A stretch of DNA of 64,000 nucleotides from Gnetum montanum. Its lineage: Eukaryota; Streptophyta; Gnetopsida; Gnetales; Gnetaceae. The translations under genes and the position numbers were made by a program. The first letter of the stretch is position 1, and each line of letters opens with the position of its first letter. The notes beneath the pieces are model-generated. The model did no database searches. It was not told where the DNA came from and saw only the letters and a program-made list of their open reading frames with translations. The stretch covers positions 400,803-464,802 of the forward strand of contig MNCI01015530.1 in the NCBI GenBank assembly GCA_015680685.1, read 5' to 3'. This document shows, piece after piece, positions 24,580 to 36,439 of the stretch.

Positions 24580-25093
24580 CTTTTACTCATATCTAGCTAC
24601 TATAGTAGCATCTCTTCTAGCTTGAGCTTCAATTGGCTAATATAGTCTATTCATGCTTGTAGTAACCTGATAACCTCCATGTGCATGGTCAGGATCAAAT
24701 CTGAGTGGAGGTGCTTAAAGCATAAATGGAATCAAATGATCTAGTGACAATACAATGGTACCTTGCAAATTTCTCCATCTAGACTATTCATCCTGATGAA
24801 AAATAAAAGTGAAGTCTAGATAATATGGATCTATGTGAGCATAGGAAATACTTGTTTATAATGGTCCATTCTAATTTTCTTTAATATATGTTCTATTATT
24901 ATTCTAATTAACATTATGTGTAGGTGGGAGGTTTACTTTATGTGTTGAAGCTATGTTTGAGTAGTTAGAGCTTAATTGTGTCTTTTAAGAATATTATATC
25001 TAGAAAAGTAAGTCTTGAGATGTTGATTACAAGGAACTTTGATAAAATCAACTAACTAGTATATATTAACATCATCCTCGGTAACAATATTAA
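24580..25093 (-). pseudogene. Element D, gag 5' end and primer-binding region (part 2)
   Basis: Minus-strand counterpart of 40280-40673 in element B. The stretch near 24740-24850 aligns with the gag N-terminus of B. At about 25074-25093 the plus strand reads cctcggtaacaatattaa, a decayed version of the tRNA-Asp primer site of B. Together with 15970-19540 it forms one element split by C2. Confidence 0.65.
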
Positions 25094-25919
25094 TGATGAG
25101 TAGCAAGAATGTCCACTGTCTAACCATACAAGTTACAAGCATATGCACATGACCAAATCATAATCCATGGATGGTATAATATTTTATAGTAGCATATTAA
25201 CAATAAGTTCATAATCATTATCTCACTGTCAAAGTTATTGAGAGATAAAACTTTATGGTTTAATTCTTAGTAAGGTATATAATCAATTGATGTTGATTAG
25301 CTCTTAACGTGCAAATGTAAAACATAGTGAAATGAATGTAACTTCTATTAACTAGAGAAAAATGAAAATAAAATGCTAAACTAGCCTATGATGATAAGTA
25401 TATCATCCTAGTCTTCTATAAATTTCATGAACTAGTAGAATCATCACTAGAATTACCAAGTAGCTTGCTACTAGAAAAATCAAGCAAAGCTGTTACTGGG
25501 TTTTTAGAAGATTATAAGTTGTAGTTGAAACTAGTTGTACATATTCCGTTAAATAACTAACAAACATTAGAAATATAAATGATAATGGAAAAGTAAATGA
25601 CATACAAAGTAAATCTAATCAATGCAATATGATGCAATGATGAAAAATAATTTTGATCTTTATTAAAAGACATGAATCTAGGTACACCTCACTTGAATAA
25701 AAATGACATACAACTATTTATCACCATACTACATGCACTCACAACTATCTCTAAGTTCACAGAATAAAACTGCAAGAGTTTAACTAAGGGTTTGACCAAA
25801 TGGTAAGTTTGACATGATGGTGGGCTTGTATTTATAAGTATGATCTTAGCCATTGCATCACATCTATGTCATCGTAGAATAAGCTATCATATAGAAACTA
25901 TGTTATTATGGTTGATACA
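25094..25919 (-). repeat. 5' LTR of element D (about 826 bp)
   Basis: On the plus strand it begins tgatgagtagcaag, like B (tgatgagtggcaag), and further in shares the taaaactgcaagagtttaac stretch and the TATA region (tatttataag near 25831) with B. The proposed outer end (ttgataca, 25919) gives a TG start on the minus strand. Its 3' partner is not present. Confidence 0.65.
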
Positions 25920-28142
25920 TAAAATTTTAATTTATCAAATGCCAACAACAAATTAAATTCATTAAGCTACTATTAACATTGCTAAACTCTTTCAACAAGC
26001 TTATCAAGGTGGAAAGTCTTGTTATTCTTATTGTTCAAGACAATACTACAACTAATTTATTCACTAATGATGCACCCTCATCCTATTACCCTTATGATCA
26101 TCCTTTCCTCATTCTCTATAAAGAGTATGCCTTATTAGTGATTCAAAGATTGCTTTCCTTTTAAAATAAGAACTAGAAGGAATGTGGAGATCCTTATAGC
26201 TTTCATATTATCTTAACCATCATAATGAAGACATGACCCTTATTTCTTATGTGCTATGTTACAAGAATATATAGGCTTATAAAGGGGCTTTGGCTTTGAT
26301 GCTTCGGTCACTGCCCTTCTCTATAGAGCAGGGCTTATGGCCAGACGTATTATAGTAGGAACTCATCTTAGCTCTTTTAAGGAACAATGTCTCTTTTATG
26401 ATTTCTAGTACTAGGTATGGTGGTACATGTGTGTATGTCTTATCAATGTTAGACACATAGCTTAAATCTAATTCTCCAACTCTCCTTTTACCTTTAATAA
26501 GCTCTAAATCTTTTCTTTGCTAATCTACTATCTGTAATAATTGATATATACTGATGTTGGCCTTCACATATTTAAGATCCTCAACTCGATGATATTCTCC
26601 ATCTCCATAAAAGCCTAGTCTCTTCATCCATTTATTAAAAGTCTGATTTTGAGTACTTTGCTCTACTTGATCCTCTTTACTTTTATTTTTCTCTTTTCAC
26701 TTAGTTCAAAAACATTTCTCTTAGTAGATGGGTCAAAAATGACATTTGGAGACCTGGAAGTAGTTAATCTTTCTTTTGATCACAAATTATATCCATTTTC
26801 TTCATTGTTATTATGCTCTTCATCCAATGATATATCATCTTTAGAGCTTGATAAAGAAGATGTATCACTAGATTCATTTTCAGAAGATTTACTTGCACAA
26901 TGAACACTAGATAACTCATTATCAAATTCAATATCAAGGAAGTTGGACATAGCAAGATCACTATCATCCTCATCATATACTAACTTAGTGTCTTGATGTT
27001 TATGTTTTCTATTTTTCTTTTCTTCCTTGATTTTAACTTTCCCCAAGCTTTTTTTAGTTTCACTACTTTATTGGACAAGTCTCTCATTAACTATCCTTTT
27101 TCAAATTCTTTGCTTTCTAATGCTTTCTTTATCTTAACACGAGATGGCCCTGGTAATGCTTTAAGTTGGGAAAAATCTTGCACTGGAATCATAATTTTCT
27201 CTTCTCTTTTCTGAGTTGTGATGACTTCTTCATTATTCAAGTTTAACTATTTTTCTAACTGTATAGCTTTACTAAAGTAGTCATTCAATGTTAGCTAGTT
27301 TGGAGTTCTTCTCCACCAAATCGAAATATTGGGATTCATAGCCTTAAGATAAGTATCTCTAAACATTTCATATGATGGTCTATACTGTCTTTGAAAGAGC
27401 CAACAAATTCGTTGAAATTTAATATTGAAATCTCTAATTGACTCTTTAACTCCTTACTTAGCTTGTACTAACCCATAGTACAATTGTTGTTAATTCAATT
27501 GATTGCCAAACTAGGCCAAGAAAAAAAATTTCATATCATCCCAACTTGGAATACTGTTGCTTGGCAAGTTTGAATATCAAATTTGAGCCATATCCTTGTA
27601 TTGAATATTTGCATGAGCTATGGCTAACTCAAATAGGTGAAGGTATTCTTCAGCTAAGTAAGCTTTTCCAAGAATAAAGGGCTCAAGCAAATATTTCTAA
27701 ACTATTTTAGGAATATCATTGTAATTTTGGAACCTTAATGGTATAACTCCTTGCCAAGGATTAACTAGTTGTAGATTTTTCATCCTATTAGAATTCCTTT
27801 TGATTGTTGAATTCTTATATTTCTTCAACCTTCTTCAATAGACTAATAAACCAAACAGAAGGGGTGAACTTCTTATCCTTTTGGTTTTTACTCCACTACT
27901 TGTCCCAAACTCAAAAACCTTTTTATGTTCTTCCTCTAATGAATCATCAGTCTTATGATAAGAAAATTCTAAATCTTATAATGTACCAATCTTTTCAGTC
28001 ATTAACTCAAAATACTAGCTAATTTTATTTCTAGTCCTTCTAACATCAAAAAGAACTATTGGTGTGCTAGGACTATCGATCACTTTGAATGTAATGAAAT
28101 AAGTAACAAAGTTTTTTACCCTCCTTCTAGCACTAAAAGAAC
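25920..28142 (-). pseudogene. gag and downstream remnant of element H (Ty3/gypsy, probably Tat-like)
   Basis: Read on the minus strand from the LTR at 28143. A primer-like site (TTTTAGTGCTAGAAGGAGG, about 28135-28117) follows the LTR end. The gag capsid-like segment lies at about 27800-27250: NPWQGVIPLRF, then LPSNSIPSWDDMKFFF, then KESIRDFNIKFQRIC. Next come an acidic Ser-rich stretch (27046-26780) and then a segment with ANISIYQLLQIVD (about 26560), like the pre-protease linker of Tat/Athila elements. Several stops break the frames. The element ends at the outer border of LTR D (25919), so protease, RT and integrase are missing. Confidence 0.55.
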
Positions 28143-30858
28143 TATTGGTGACCGTTTAGGACCACCAACTTTTTTCCTCCAGTCTCGCGACTTTGGGATC
28201 ACGAGAAACAAAGGTGTTTTTTCAAAAAGGATTTAGGTGCTTGCTAGTCTCTAGCAACACCAAGGCTAAGATACCTCCAAATAAACATTGTGGTTATAGA
28301 GCAAACTAAGTGTGAATGTGTAGTTGTTGTTGTGATTGTTAACATGGTTGGTTTTGTGTATGGAACTGTAACTAGCTGTTGTAACAGAAATTCAACTAAC
28401 TTTGTTGAATACTATGAGTCATTAAAAATTCATGTTTTGCAAAGTCACTTAGTCTATATAGTCCCTATAGTATGTTTCTTGAAACAAATAAAATTTCACA
28501 AAATTACTTTAGCACAATTCTACCAAAATCTACTCCTAATTTCCCCTAGAGAGAAAGTTCTACAAGAAAACTAGAAATAGAGCAAGATTTAATGTATTTA
28601 GAAAAAGAAAAAAAAAGAAAAGCTTATTTGTGTAAAATCTCAAACATTTAAGCGAGATAAATTGACATGAGAAAACACTTTGCAATGAAGCTATTCCATT
28701 TCAATCTAAATACTATGAATTGTCCAAACCCTCTAAGCTCAACAAGCAATTTTGTAAAAGGCACTCTTATTTAACTACCAAAAGACTTTGTAAATGACAA
28801 AGTACAAGTTTTTATTTGGCTAGTTGATAGTTGTCAAGAATTACAAACAATAGAGCTTTCAGAAAAAATTGACAATTTCAAGATTGAAATATTAAGGTAA
28901 TAAACTTTTTTTAAAATGAAGGTATTTTAATCATCTCAAAGTATCAAAGATTTTCTAGATCCTCTAGACTCAAATAGGCAATTTCATAAAGACATCACTA
29001 TTAAATTGCTCAGCAGGCTTTTCAAAGACAACATAAGCTCTTCTATGGCAACCAAAAGAGAAGTCTAAAATTGTGCAACATAGAGTTATAAGAGCAAACA
29101 AAAAATCCCAAAATTAAATGCCAAGCACAATATTATCTAAATCATTAGTTAAGAAACTAAGATAAAATGAGAAAAAAAGAACTCACAAAATTAAAACAAA
29201 GCAGCTGAATTGATGTCTTTAGCAAGCCATGCTTTACAAGAGATCTCCAATAATTCTTTCCAAGTTTCTCCTTCCCCAAAATCTTCTCTTTGAAATCTAC
29301 TCTTGGAGCCCTTTTTATAGTAGCTTCTAGGTAGTTACAATCATCATAAGAGATTAAGTTGAGTTACAAATATCTAGGGGATTTAATCATAACCACTGTA
29401 AGAAGTTACTAGAATCAAAGAAATTTATGCCATAGCTAACAAGTGTCCTCGGAATAACTATCCCATGAATTCCTTTTCTTTTTATAAAACATGAAGATAA
29501 CATTAACCACAACATATGCAACGAGTTTACACTTTTACATGGAACTTCTTCATTAGTTTGTTTTTTGGATTAGTTCATTTGGTAGTGATCCCTAAGATAG
29601 CATCCTTCCTTGTGCCCAATACGTCATCTAGTATAGTGTTGGAATGGAACATTGCTCTCTGAAGAAGGGCTACCTCTTTCAAGCCAACGTTAACCACTCG
29701 ATCCGTGTTAAAGTATTTCACGGCCGCCTCCCATTCCTACCTCCATCACGGCCTTGCTTATATCGAGTTCACGAAGGAAGGAAGGGAGACCAACTGATGC
29801 GGTGGCCTTGAATTTGAAAATCATGACAATGGTGGATGGATATGATGGTGGGAATTTTACTACGACGCGGATGCCGTCCAAGCGCTCATTCAGGCGCTGG
29901 ATTTTGTTCTGGAAATCGTTGCAGGAGTCCGCTGAGTACCTGATTGGTCCTCTGTAAAGAATATGGTTTTCCCACTGTGATTGAGCATTACCAACGTTAG
30001 ACTGTCATGGCCCAGGCCGAAGAGTATGAAGTTGCAGGAGCCCTGGTCCAGCAAAACCTAGCGAAATAAGGTAACCTCCGCGGGGATTTGTTGCAGTGTT
30101 ACAGATTCGAATCACTGCAGCTGTAAATTCCAAGGTGTTCTTGGAGAGCTTGCTTCCGACTCTTTTTCAATCCCTTTTCCATCCTTTCTGCAGATTTGTT
30201 ATTTTTGGACTTTTAGAGTCTCTGCTCTTGGGTGCGTATGAGATCTAAGCTGCTGCTGTTGCATCCCCCTTTTTTTTTAACTAAAAAGCAATAAGGCTTT
30301 TTCAACTTTTTTTCTCTGTAGCAGAGGTTGAGGTTGCAGAAAATATAGTCGTGAATGAAACAAACAATTTTATTAATTTAAAATATGCATTTTGTAGATT
30401 CCTTCAATTACAACTTCTGAAGACTCTCAAGTATCGATGTTACTGAGCCATCTTGATCTTCCACTCTCAATAAATTTGAAGATACAGTTTGAAACTCTGA
30501 TGTAGAACTTCCATTTTTATTAAGATCAGCAAACTCTTTTCTGGACTATTTTGAAAACTAGCTCTCATAAAGAAAACCAGATCATTTTCATTCTCTTGGC
30601 CATTCTCTCCCTCGGTAGTTTTACTGTTCTTGCTTCTTCTATCCTTGCATGCATCATTTCCACACCGTCAAGCAAACATAATCTGCAGCAGTTGTAGTAT
30701 TAGAAACATTGGAATTAATAGGCATTGCAGAAGCCATGGCAATGGCAATGGAAATTTACTGCGTCCAGTTAACTCTCCTTCAGTTCTTAATTTTTGAAAT
30801 AAAATTGTGGACCAAATTTGACCATTACTGGTTCATGAAATGGCAAGAAATGCCAGCA
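28143..30858 (-). repeat. 5' LTR of element H (2716 bp)
   Basis: The low end (tattggtgaccg) aligns with the start of the solo LTR at 44676 (tgttggcaaccg). The high end (gaaatgccagca) aligns with its end at 47594 (aatgtgccaaaa), giving TG...CA-type ends on the minus strand. The R-U5 half (28225-29310) is clearly shared with 44716-46000: ggatttaggtgc at 28226 and 44717, and gaaaactagaaatagagcaag at 28566 and 45063. A minus-strand TATA box (CTATAAAAAG, 29311-29320) matches CCTTATAAAAAGG at 45996-46008. The flank ttatg (30859) may be half of the target duplication. The U3 part contains host-gene-like sequence (next entry). Confidence 0.7.
29640..30240 (-). pseudogene. DUF579 (IRX15 / glucuronoxylan methyltransferase-like) fragment inside LTR H
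   Basis: Intact DUF579 proteins act in the Golgi in xylan synthesis; GXM members add 4-O-methyl groups to glucuronic acid side chains. On the minus strand, 30130-29935 reads VTLQQIPAEV, then GSCNFILFGLGHDS, then LNHSGKTIFFTEDQ. This is the family signature block (usually PCNFLVFGLGHDSLMW, LN-x-x-G-x-T-x-F-L-E-E-D). Below 29935 frames shift and the match fades; a more GC-rich open stretch (FPPSYPSTIVMIF...) continues to about 29700 and could be decayed sequence of the same gene. It is only the N-terminal third of the domain with a stop and frame changes. It lies within the U3 of LTR H, so it is read as captured sequence. A second open patch, 30620-30420, is not recognised. Confidence 0.6.
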
Positions 30859-31688
30859 TTATGTTATTGATGATCTTCATCTTGTTATCTAGACACTCGA
30901 GATGAAGGAAAGGAGCTAAGATCATTGATAGAAACCCAACAAGCATTGGTAGATATCCAATAAGCATTGGCCAGCAATCAATAAAATGATATTGAGACCT
31001 TACAATTCAATTGGTCATGCAAGCAAAGACATTGGCATTAGGACTGAGGTGGTCAGTTCCTAGGTTTCAAGCGAAGGAGCCAACAATTTATAAAGGTGAT
31101 AAAGATGATACAATTATTGATGTTTTCCTTTTTGAGATGAAGAAGCTCTTGGAAATGTATGAATGTGCCAAGGAAAAACAAGCATGTGTCATTGTCCAAT
31201 TTGTAGGTGGAATTACAAAAACATGGTGGTTTGGCATTCTCCAAGAAGCAAAAGCTAAGATAGGTAGAACCATAAGAACATGGGACCATTTCAAAGAGAC
31301 ACTAATTGAAAACTTTCATCGAGGCACTTCCATTGACAAAGCATGGGCGAAGTTAAAAGAGATCCATCCCATTGGGGAGCTAGAGGAATATATTTGGAAG
31401 TATTAAAATCTTATCATAAAAATTTTAGATATTGATGAGGTTAGCAAATATAGGCCTCTCATCTAAAGTCTAAAACCTTGATTTCAATGTGAGCTCAAAA
31501 CTCAAAAAATCATAGGATACAAGAAGGCAATTTAGGTTTTTTAGTCATTTGATGGATTACAAGGTAGGAAAGAAAGATAAGGGTGCGGTAGAATAATTCT
31601 AGTGGCTTTAAGAGCCCGTTTGCTACCCTGACACCACCTAATTAATCATCTTGCCCAAGTTATGGGAAACATCAATTTCCTTAAGGGC
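30859..31688 (+). pseudogene. gag fragment of element J (part 1)
   Basis: An open stretch of about 130 codons (31011-31406) carries a Ty3/gypsy-type gag capsid domain: VPRFQAKEPTIYKGD, then VQFVGGITKTWWFG (the usual L-x-G-x-A-x-x-WW), then TWDHFKETLIENFH and GELEEYIWKY. An upstream coiled-coil-like start (KELRSLIETQQAL, about 30905) is in another frame. A stop follows the Tyr of IWKY, then weak frame continuation to 31688, where element B is inserted. The sequence resumes at 41426 after B. Confidence 0.65.
31684..31688. repeat. Target site duplication of element B, left copy
   Basis: AGGGC at 31684-31688 equals AGGGC at 41426-41430; the two directly abut the outer ends of the two LTRs of B. 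Confidence 0.85.
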
Positions 31689-32564
31689 TAATGAGTGGCG
31701 AGGTACCCCTACACTCAACCATACGAATACGNGATGAGTGGCAAGGTACCCCTACACTCAACCATACGAATACGAGCGTTTCACGCACGATCCGGTCGAA
31801 CTCCAAGTACTAAGTGCTTACGCGCCTTAATGGAACACTCAGGGTTAATCAATCGTTGTCTTCACAAACTTACTTGTATTGTCATGGTTGTATGGTTAAG
31901 TAAGCTTATGATTTTTATGGCTTTTGTATTTTTTATGTCTTCTGCTAATAAAGGAGAGGGAGAGAGAACTAAGTGGCTAACTTACATTAACTATTCATTA
32001 ACTAAGTTCTAAATGTTCCTGACACCAGTATCCGTTCCCACTTGCTGTACACATCCTAAACCAGTGCAACATTGTTGGGATTACCAAACACTAATCAGTA
32101 TTGGGTTACCAAGCGTTACATACATGCTCGAAGCGGTCGTACTGAGTATATTAATTAAGGGGGTTGAGGGTTGAGAGAGAGATTAATTAACTAGGAAAGC
32201 ATTAAACAATAATTAATTACTAATTAGCTTAATCTATATGCTGCAAGGTTTATCATAAAGTTCATCTTTATTGTTGTACAAAAAATTATGCTCAGGTACA
32301 AATTGCTCGAATAAAGATCCGTTCACTCTATGACTCCTACTGCGGGCACATAGAAATAATTCTAACTCTAGAGTAACTAAACTGCAAGAATTTGGCTAAG
32401 GGTCTAATTCTAACTGCCTTGGAACAAAGGGCACCACCTCTTATTTATAAAAGATAAGGCAAGACGCAATATCGGGTATGCGATATCGCATGGTGGCTAT
32501 GATATCACGTACGCGATATCGCATGGTGGCTGAGATATTGCGTATGCAATATCGCGGTTCATCA
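31689..32564 (-). repeat. 3' LTR of element B
   Basis: On the minus strand it starts TGATGAACCGCG right after the G-rich tract (catgggggta) and ends ...CACTCATTA. It matches the 5' LTR at 40674-41425, with extra U3 repeat units and a near-exact 43-bp duplication around the N at 31732. A minus-strand TATA box (TATAAATAAG) lies at 32443-32452. Confidence 0.85.
32462..32556 (-). repeat. Palindromic GCGATATCGC array in U3 of LTR B
   Basis: About four units built on the perfect 10-bp palindrome gcgatatcgc and variants (gatatcgcatggtggctgag) lie at the U3 start. The 5' LTR has a related but differently arranged set at 41345-41416. Confidence 0.8.
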
Positions 32565-34464
32565 TACCCCCATGACTGAATAAAAACTCGTCATTGAGTT
32601 CCTTACAAAATATTCGGAAAGTATGGGATTATTGACTTGAATGACAACTAATGGTGAATGGGATAACATGTAAACGGATCAATCATTACAATACATGACA
32701 ATATTAGTGTTCATGACTACAAGAGTGAACACTATACATAATTGACATCCAGCCTTATTTGACAGCTGAGAGAGAAGAGAGAGAGAAAAAAAAGAGAAGA
32801 CGTGTTGTTGCCAAAGCCAAGATTGCACCTTCCGTTATCCATCCATAGTCGCGCCATCAATCTTGTTCCTTGCACAACTATTCCAACACCAGTCCATCCT
32901 GAGTGTTTCCTCCAGGTCCAATCCATTGCTGTATGATTGCCATCTACACACACAACACAGTCACATATGAGCAAGGATAAGTAAATCACAATACAGTTGA
33001 TACCTTGCCTTGGTGTAAGGTCCATTGGCTGAGTTGTTATATGGCTAATACAGATTCTAGAGATATAACATTGGTGACTACCCAAGGTGTAGGGGTTAGG
33101 AAAAATTGAAAAAATTGGACCAAGGCCCCCATGACTAAGAGCGATCCTCCGATAGCGATAGAACAGAAAAAGATAAGGAATAAGAAAGATGGAAAAAAAG
33201 AAACAATAGCAACATCAATAAAATGGATGTCAGAGATGGGAATGAACAAAACAAATGTTGATTACAGAAATGTTTAAGGGAAAAAAGTTAACTGATGACC
33301 AAATAGGAATGTCAGTGGGTCCTCCCCAAAGCAAGCTCATGCCCTTTACACCCTGACAAACCCACATCCAAAGAGTCCGTAGGCTCTAGAAATGTCATTT
33401 GGAAGCAAGAGTTAAAATTTTAACCACAAGAATTTACCAAAGAGAAAACAATGCATCAACCAAAATATAGACTACTAATACAACCGACAATGAGGTGGAA
33501 AATGGAGAAAGAATGATGGGAAGAAGAGACATTCCCAAGAACAAAGTGGTGTACAATCCCTTGTGTATTTATGGTTAATGTGACTGAGTAGATCTCATTC
33601 CAAATCCAACCTCAAACAATCCACATCCAGTGACTTCGCATTAATACACTTGGCCAATCCATCCACTTGAATAATGAGAATGCTTACGCCAAAGAGTCAC
33701 CACCATTCTGAAAAAACAAGTAAGGGAGAAGCAGGAAGCAAGAGAGAGGGCCTTAGTTAGAGGGAACATGTTTGTTTAGTTCCATAACCAGTGCTTGTAG
33801 CCCAGATAATTATTTTGTCTAAGAGGTGTGCTTTGAATTCTCACTTTTTTTTTGTGAGAACCACACCATGCAAAGACTTATTTTTATTGGCTCAGCTTCC
33901 CAATAATGGAGCAATGTCGGAATGGTAAGGAAAACTCAAGAAGAAAACATCCAAGCACCCAAGAGAATAGCCAACACAAATGCATCAAATCCCCTTGAAG
34001 TCACACCCTTTTCAGTCCTTGAGTCCTTCTTTAGTTTGAGAAATGCCCGATTACCAATTCATTAATAGTTTTATTATTAAAGAAGGGGACTATACAGTTC
34101 CAAGCCAAGAGAGACCATAGAAATTCATGGATGCTTGGATGACGTGGACTCATTGCCTGTTATATCAAAAGAACCATACCTTAGTATCAACATTATAACT
34201 CAAAGGTAAAAACCAAACATTAGCAATCAATAAAATACAGTTCATACCACCATAAGGAGCACTTATTAGGTGGCTAATCTAACAAAACAAAAACAACAAA
34301 CAAAGACAAAAACAAGAACAAAAAACAAAAATAAATAAAATAAACCAAACAAACAGTCACACAAAGAAATGAAAAAGTATAAACGATGTTGCAAAAAAAA
34401 ATAAGAAAAATTAAAGAAATTTGTAAAACAAAAACTTAAAAAAGGAACTGAGGGCCTCAAATAG
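32565..34464 (-). other. Non-coding stretch between integrase and 3' LTR of element B
   Basis: It begins (minus strand) after the integrase and ends at the polypurine tract (tcatgggggta, about 32565-32576). It corresponds to 2341-4054 of element A. No env-like frame was found; GA-rich simple repeats are present at 32765-32800 and 33720-33760. Confidence 0.6.
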
Positions 34465-35760
34465 TTAGCAAAGGAGGCCGTCTCCTCCATGACTGAGTTG
34501 GAAGAAGGAGATTCGAAATAGTGAGCAAGGTTGTCCCTTCTCAGAGGTATTATGTACACTAACTATTCTAAATTCATGGAAGGGTTTGGTTTGTTGCACA
34601 TTGACTAACAATCTCTTATCAAGGCTCTCAGGTTTGTATATGGTCATGGCCCCTGAAGGAAAGGTTGTATAAACAATGTAAGGTCCTCCCCACAGTGTTT
34701 GAAATTTTTTGCATTGTGGCACATGTGTGGGGTTCTAGTAGAGAACCTTATCTCCTGGTTGATACTTAACCTTTCGAATCCTTAGGTCATGACATTGATT
34801 GTTATATGCCTTGTGCAACTCATTTGATGACAGGGAAGCTAATTCGTTTTCATCTAGCACGTTTAAAGTTGCCAACCTCTGTTTTTGTGCTAGATCAAGA
34901 TCGAGGTGGAGGTCACAAGCCATTGATAGTGTACGGAGCTCGGTTTGAATCAGAAGCATTGGAAGATTTCCGTACACTAACTCATAGGGAGAGTAGCCTA
35001 TAGGGAGTTTCCAGGTGGAGCGGTATGCCCAAAGAGCATCATTCAGTTTAGTGCTTCAATCTCACCTATACTTGCTAATTGTCCTAGGCAATATTTTAGT
35101 GATCTCCCTGTTGGTGACCTCAACTTGTCCGTTAACTTGGGGGTGATAAGGTGTAGTCAATTTATGTTCAACCCCTAAGTGTTGCATTAACTTTCAAAAA
35201 GTTGCACCTGTGACATGTGTTCCATTATCCGAAATAAGTGCACGTGGCATACCAAACCTATTTACGATTTGTTGTTGCACAAATCGTCCAATTGTAGATG
35301 ATGTGCAGTCCTTAACAGCAACTGCTTCAGCCCATTTCGTTAGATAGTCTACGACAACTACAATGTAAGATTTTCCATTGGACATTGGTGTAATGGGCCC
35401 CAGCAAAGTCTATTCCCCAAATGTCGAAGGGTTCTAATGGTTGAATCCATTATTGCGGATCCTCCATTTTAGTAGTCATTCCCCCATCACGTTGATAGCG
35501 CTCAAAAGATCAGACAAATTGATGGGCATCCCGAAATAATGTTGGCCAGTAATATCCTGCAAGCAAGATCTTACTAGTCGTTCATCTCCCCGCATAGTGA
35601 CCCCCACAAGGGCCCTAATAAGCATCTTGGAGAACTCTCAGTTGGTCTACCTCGGGCACGCACCATTGAACTAAGCCATTAGGACACACTTTGTAAAGTT
35701 GTCCATTGATCTCCATGAAGTACTTGGCTCTATGAAGAAACTGTTGTTTCTTCCTAAAGT
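34465..35760 (-). pseudogene. Integrase of element B
   Basis: Inserts retroelement cDNA into the genome. The N-terminal zinc-binding part is near 35700-35520 (GPCGGHY, then YYWPTLFRDAH). The core has all three catalytic residues: WGIDFAGP, ISDNGTH and NGQVEVTN. The open segments 35406-35194 and 34977-34735 surround a part with stops. The C-terminal segment (34722-34465) has the GPY/F-like LWGGPYIVYTTF. Stops replace Trp and Gln at several places (for example between GATF and KLMQ), so it cannot make full-length protein. It is the only integrase in the window whose catalytic triad is complete. Confidence 0.85.
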
Positions 35761-35776
35761 CTAGCTCCTGTGGTGT

Positions 35777-36330
35777 TTATTGAGTAAAGAGATAGGTGAG
35801 AATGCTACTATACCAGTTCATCTCCGTGGGTTGGTTATTCACTACACCAACAAAGAGGGCTTCATCAGGAAAATGATCAAACATTACATATTCATCCTTC
35901 TTGTTGTCCCAGCGCAACTGAGATAAATGATTTGCAACTCCATTTTCGGTGCCTTTTCGATCAATCATCATTAGATCGAACTCCTGTAGGATTACCAGCC
36001 ATCGTATAATATGAGGGCTAACCATTGGCTTGTTCATGAGGAACCAAATTGCACTATGATCCGAGTGGATGAACACTTTGTAACCTAACACATAGTGCCT
36101 AAACTTATCCAGTGCAAACACTACATCCATTAATTCTTTCTCTATAGTTGTGTAGTTAAGTTGTGCACCGGCGATACTTCTACTTGCATAGTGGATGTAA
36201 TAAGGGCATTTTTGGTCATCTAACTATGTAAGTACGAATCCTAAAGCATAATTGAACACATCAGTCATTATGTGGAATGGTCTGGACCAGTCAGGAGTTT
36301 GTAGAATGGGAGTTTCTACAACCTTTTGTT
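35777..36330 (-). pseudogene. RNase H of element B
   Basis: Degrades the RNA strand during reverse transcription. The open frame 36130-35777 shows DKFRHYVLGYKVFIHSD, HSAIWFLMNKPMV and IRWLVILQEFDLMMI, then RKGTENGVANHLSQL, which is the RNase H block of Athila-type pol followed by the linker. The preceding part (36330-36130: HIMTDVFNYALG, then YASRSIAGAQLNY) carries the first acidic residue and continues from RT with one stop. This piece is close to intact. Confidence 0.8.
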
Positions 36331-36439
36331 TCAGAGTTTGAAATGCTCATTCACATTCCCTGGTCCACTCAAAAGGTACGTCCTTCTTTGTTAGCTCTAC
36401 CAACAGTTTGGCAATCTTGGAGAAGTTCTCTATAAACCT

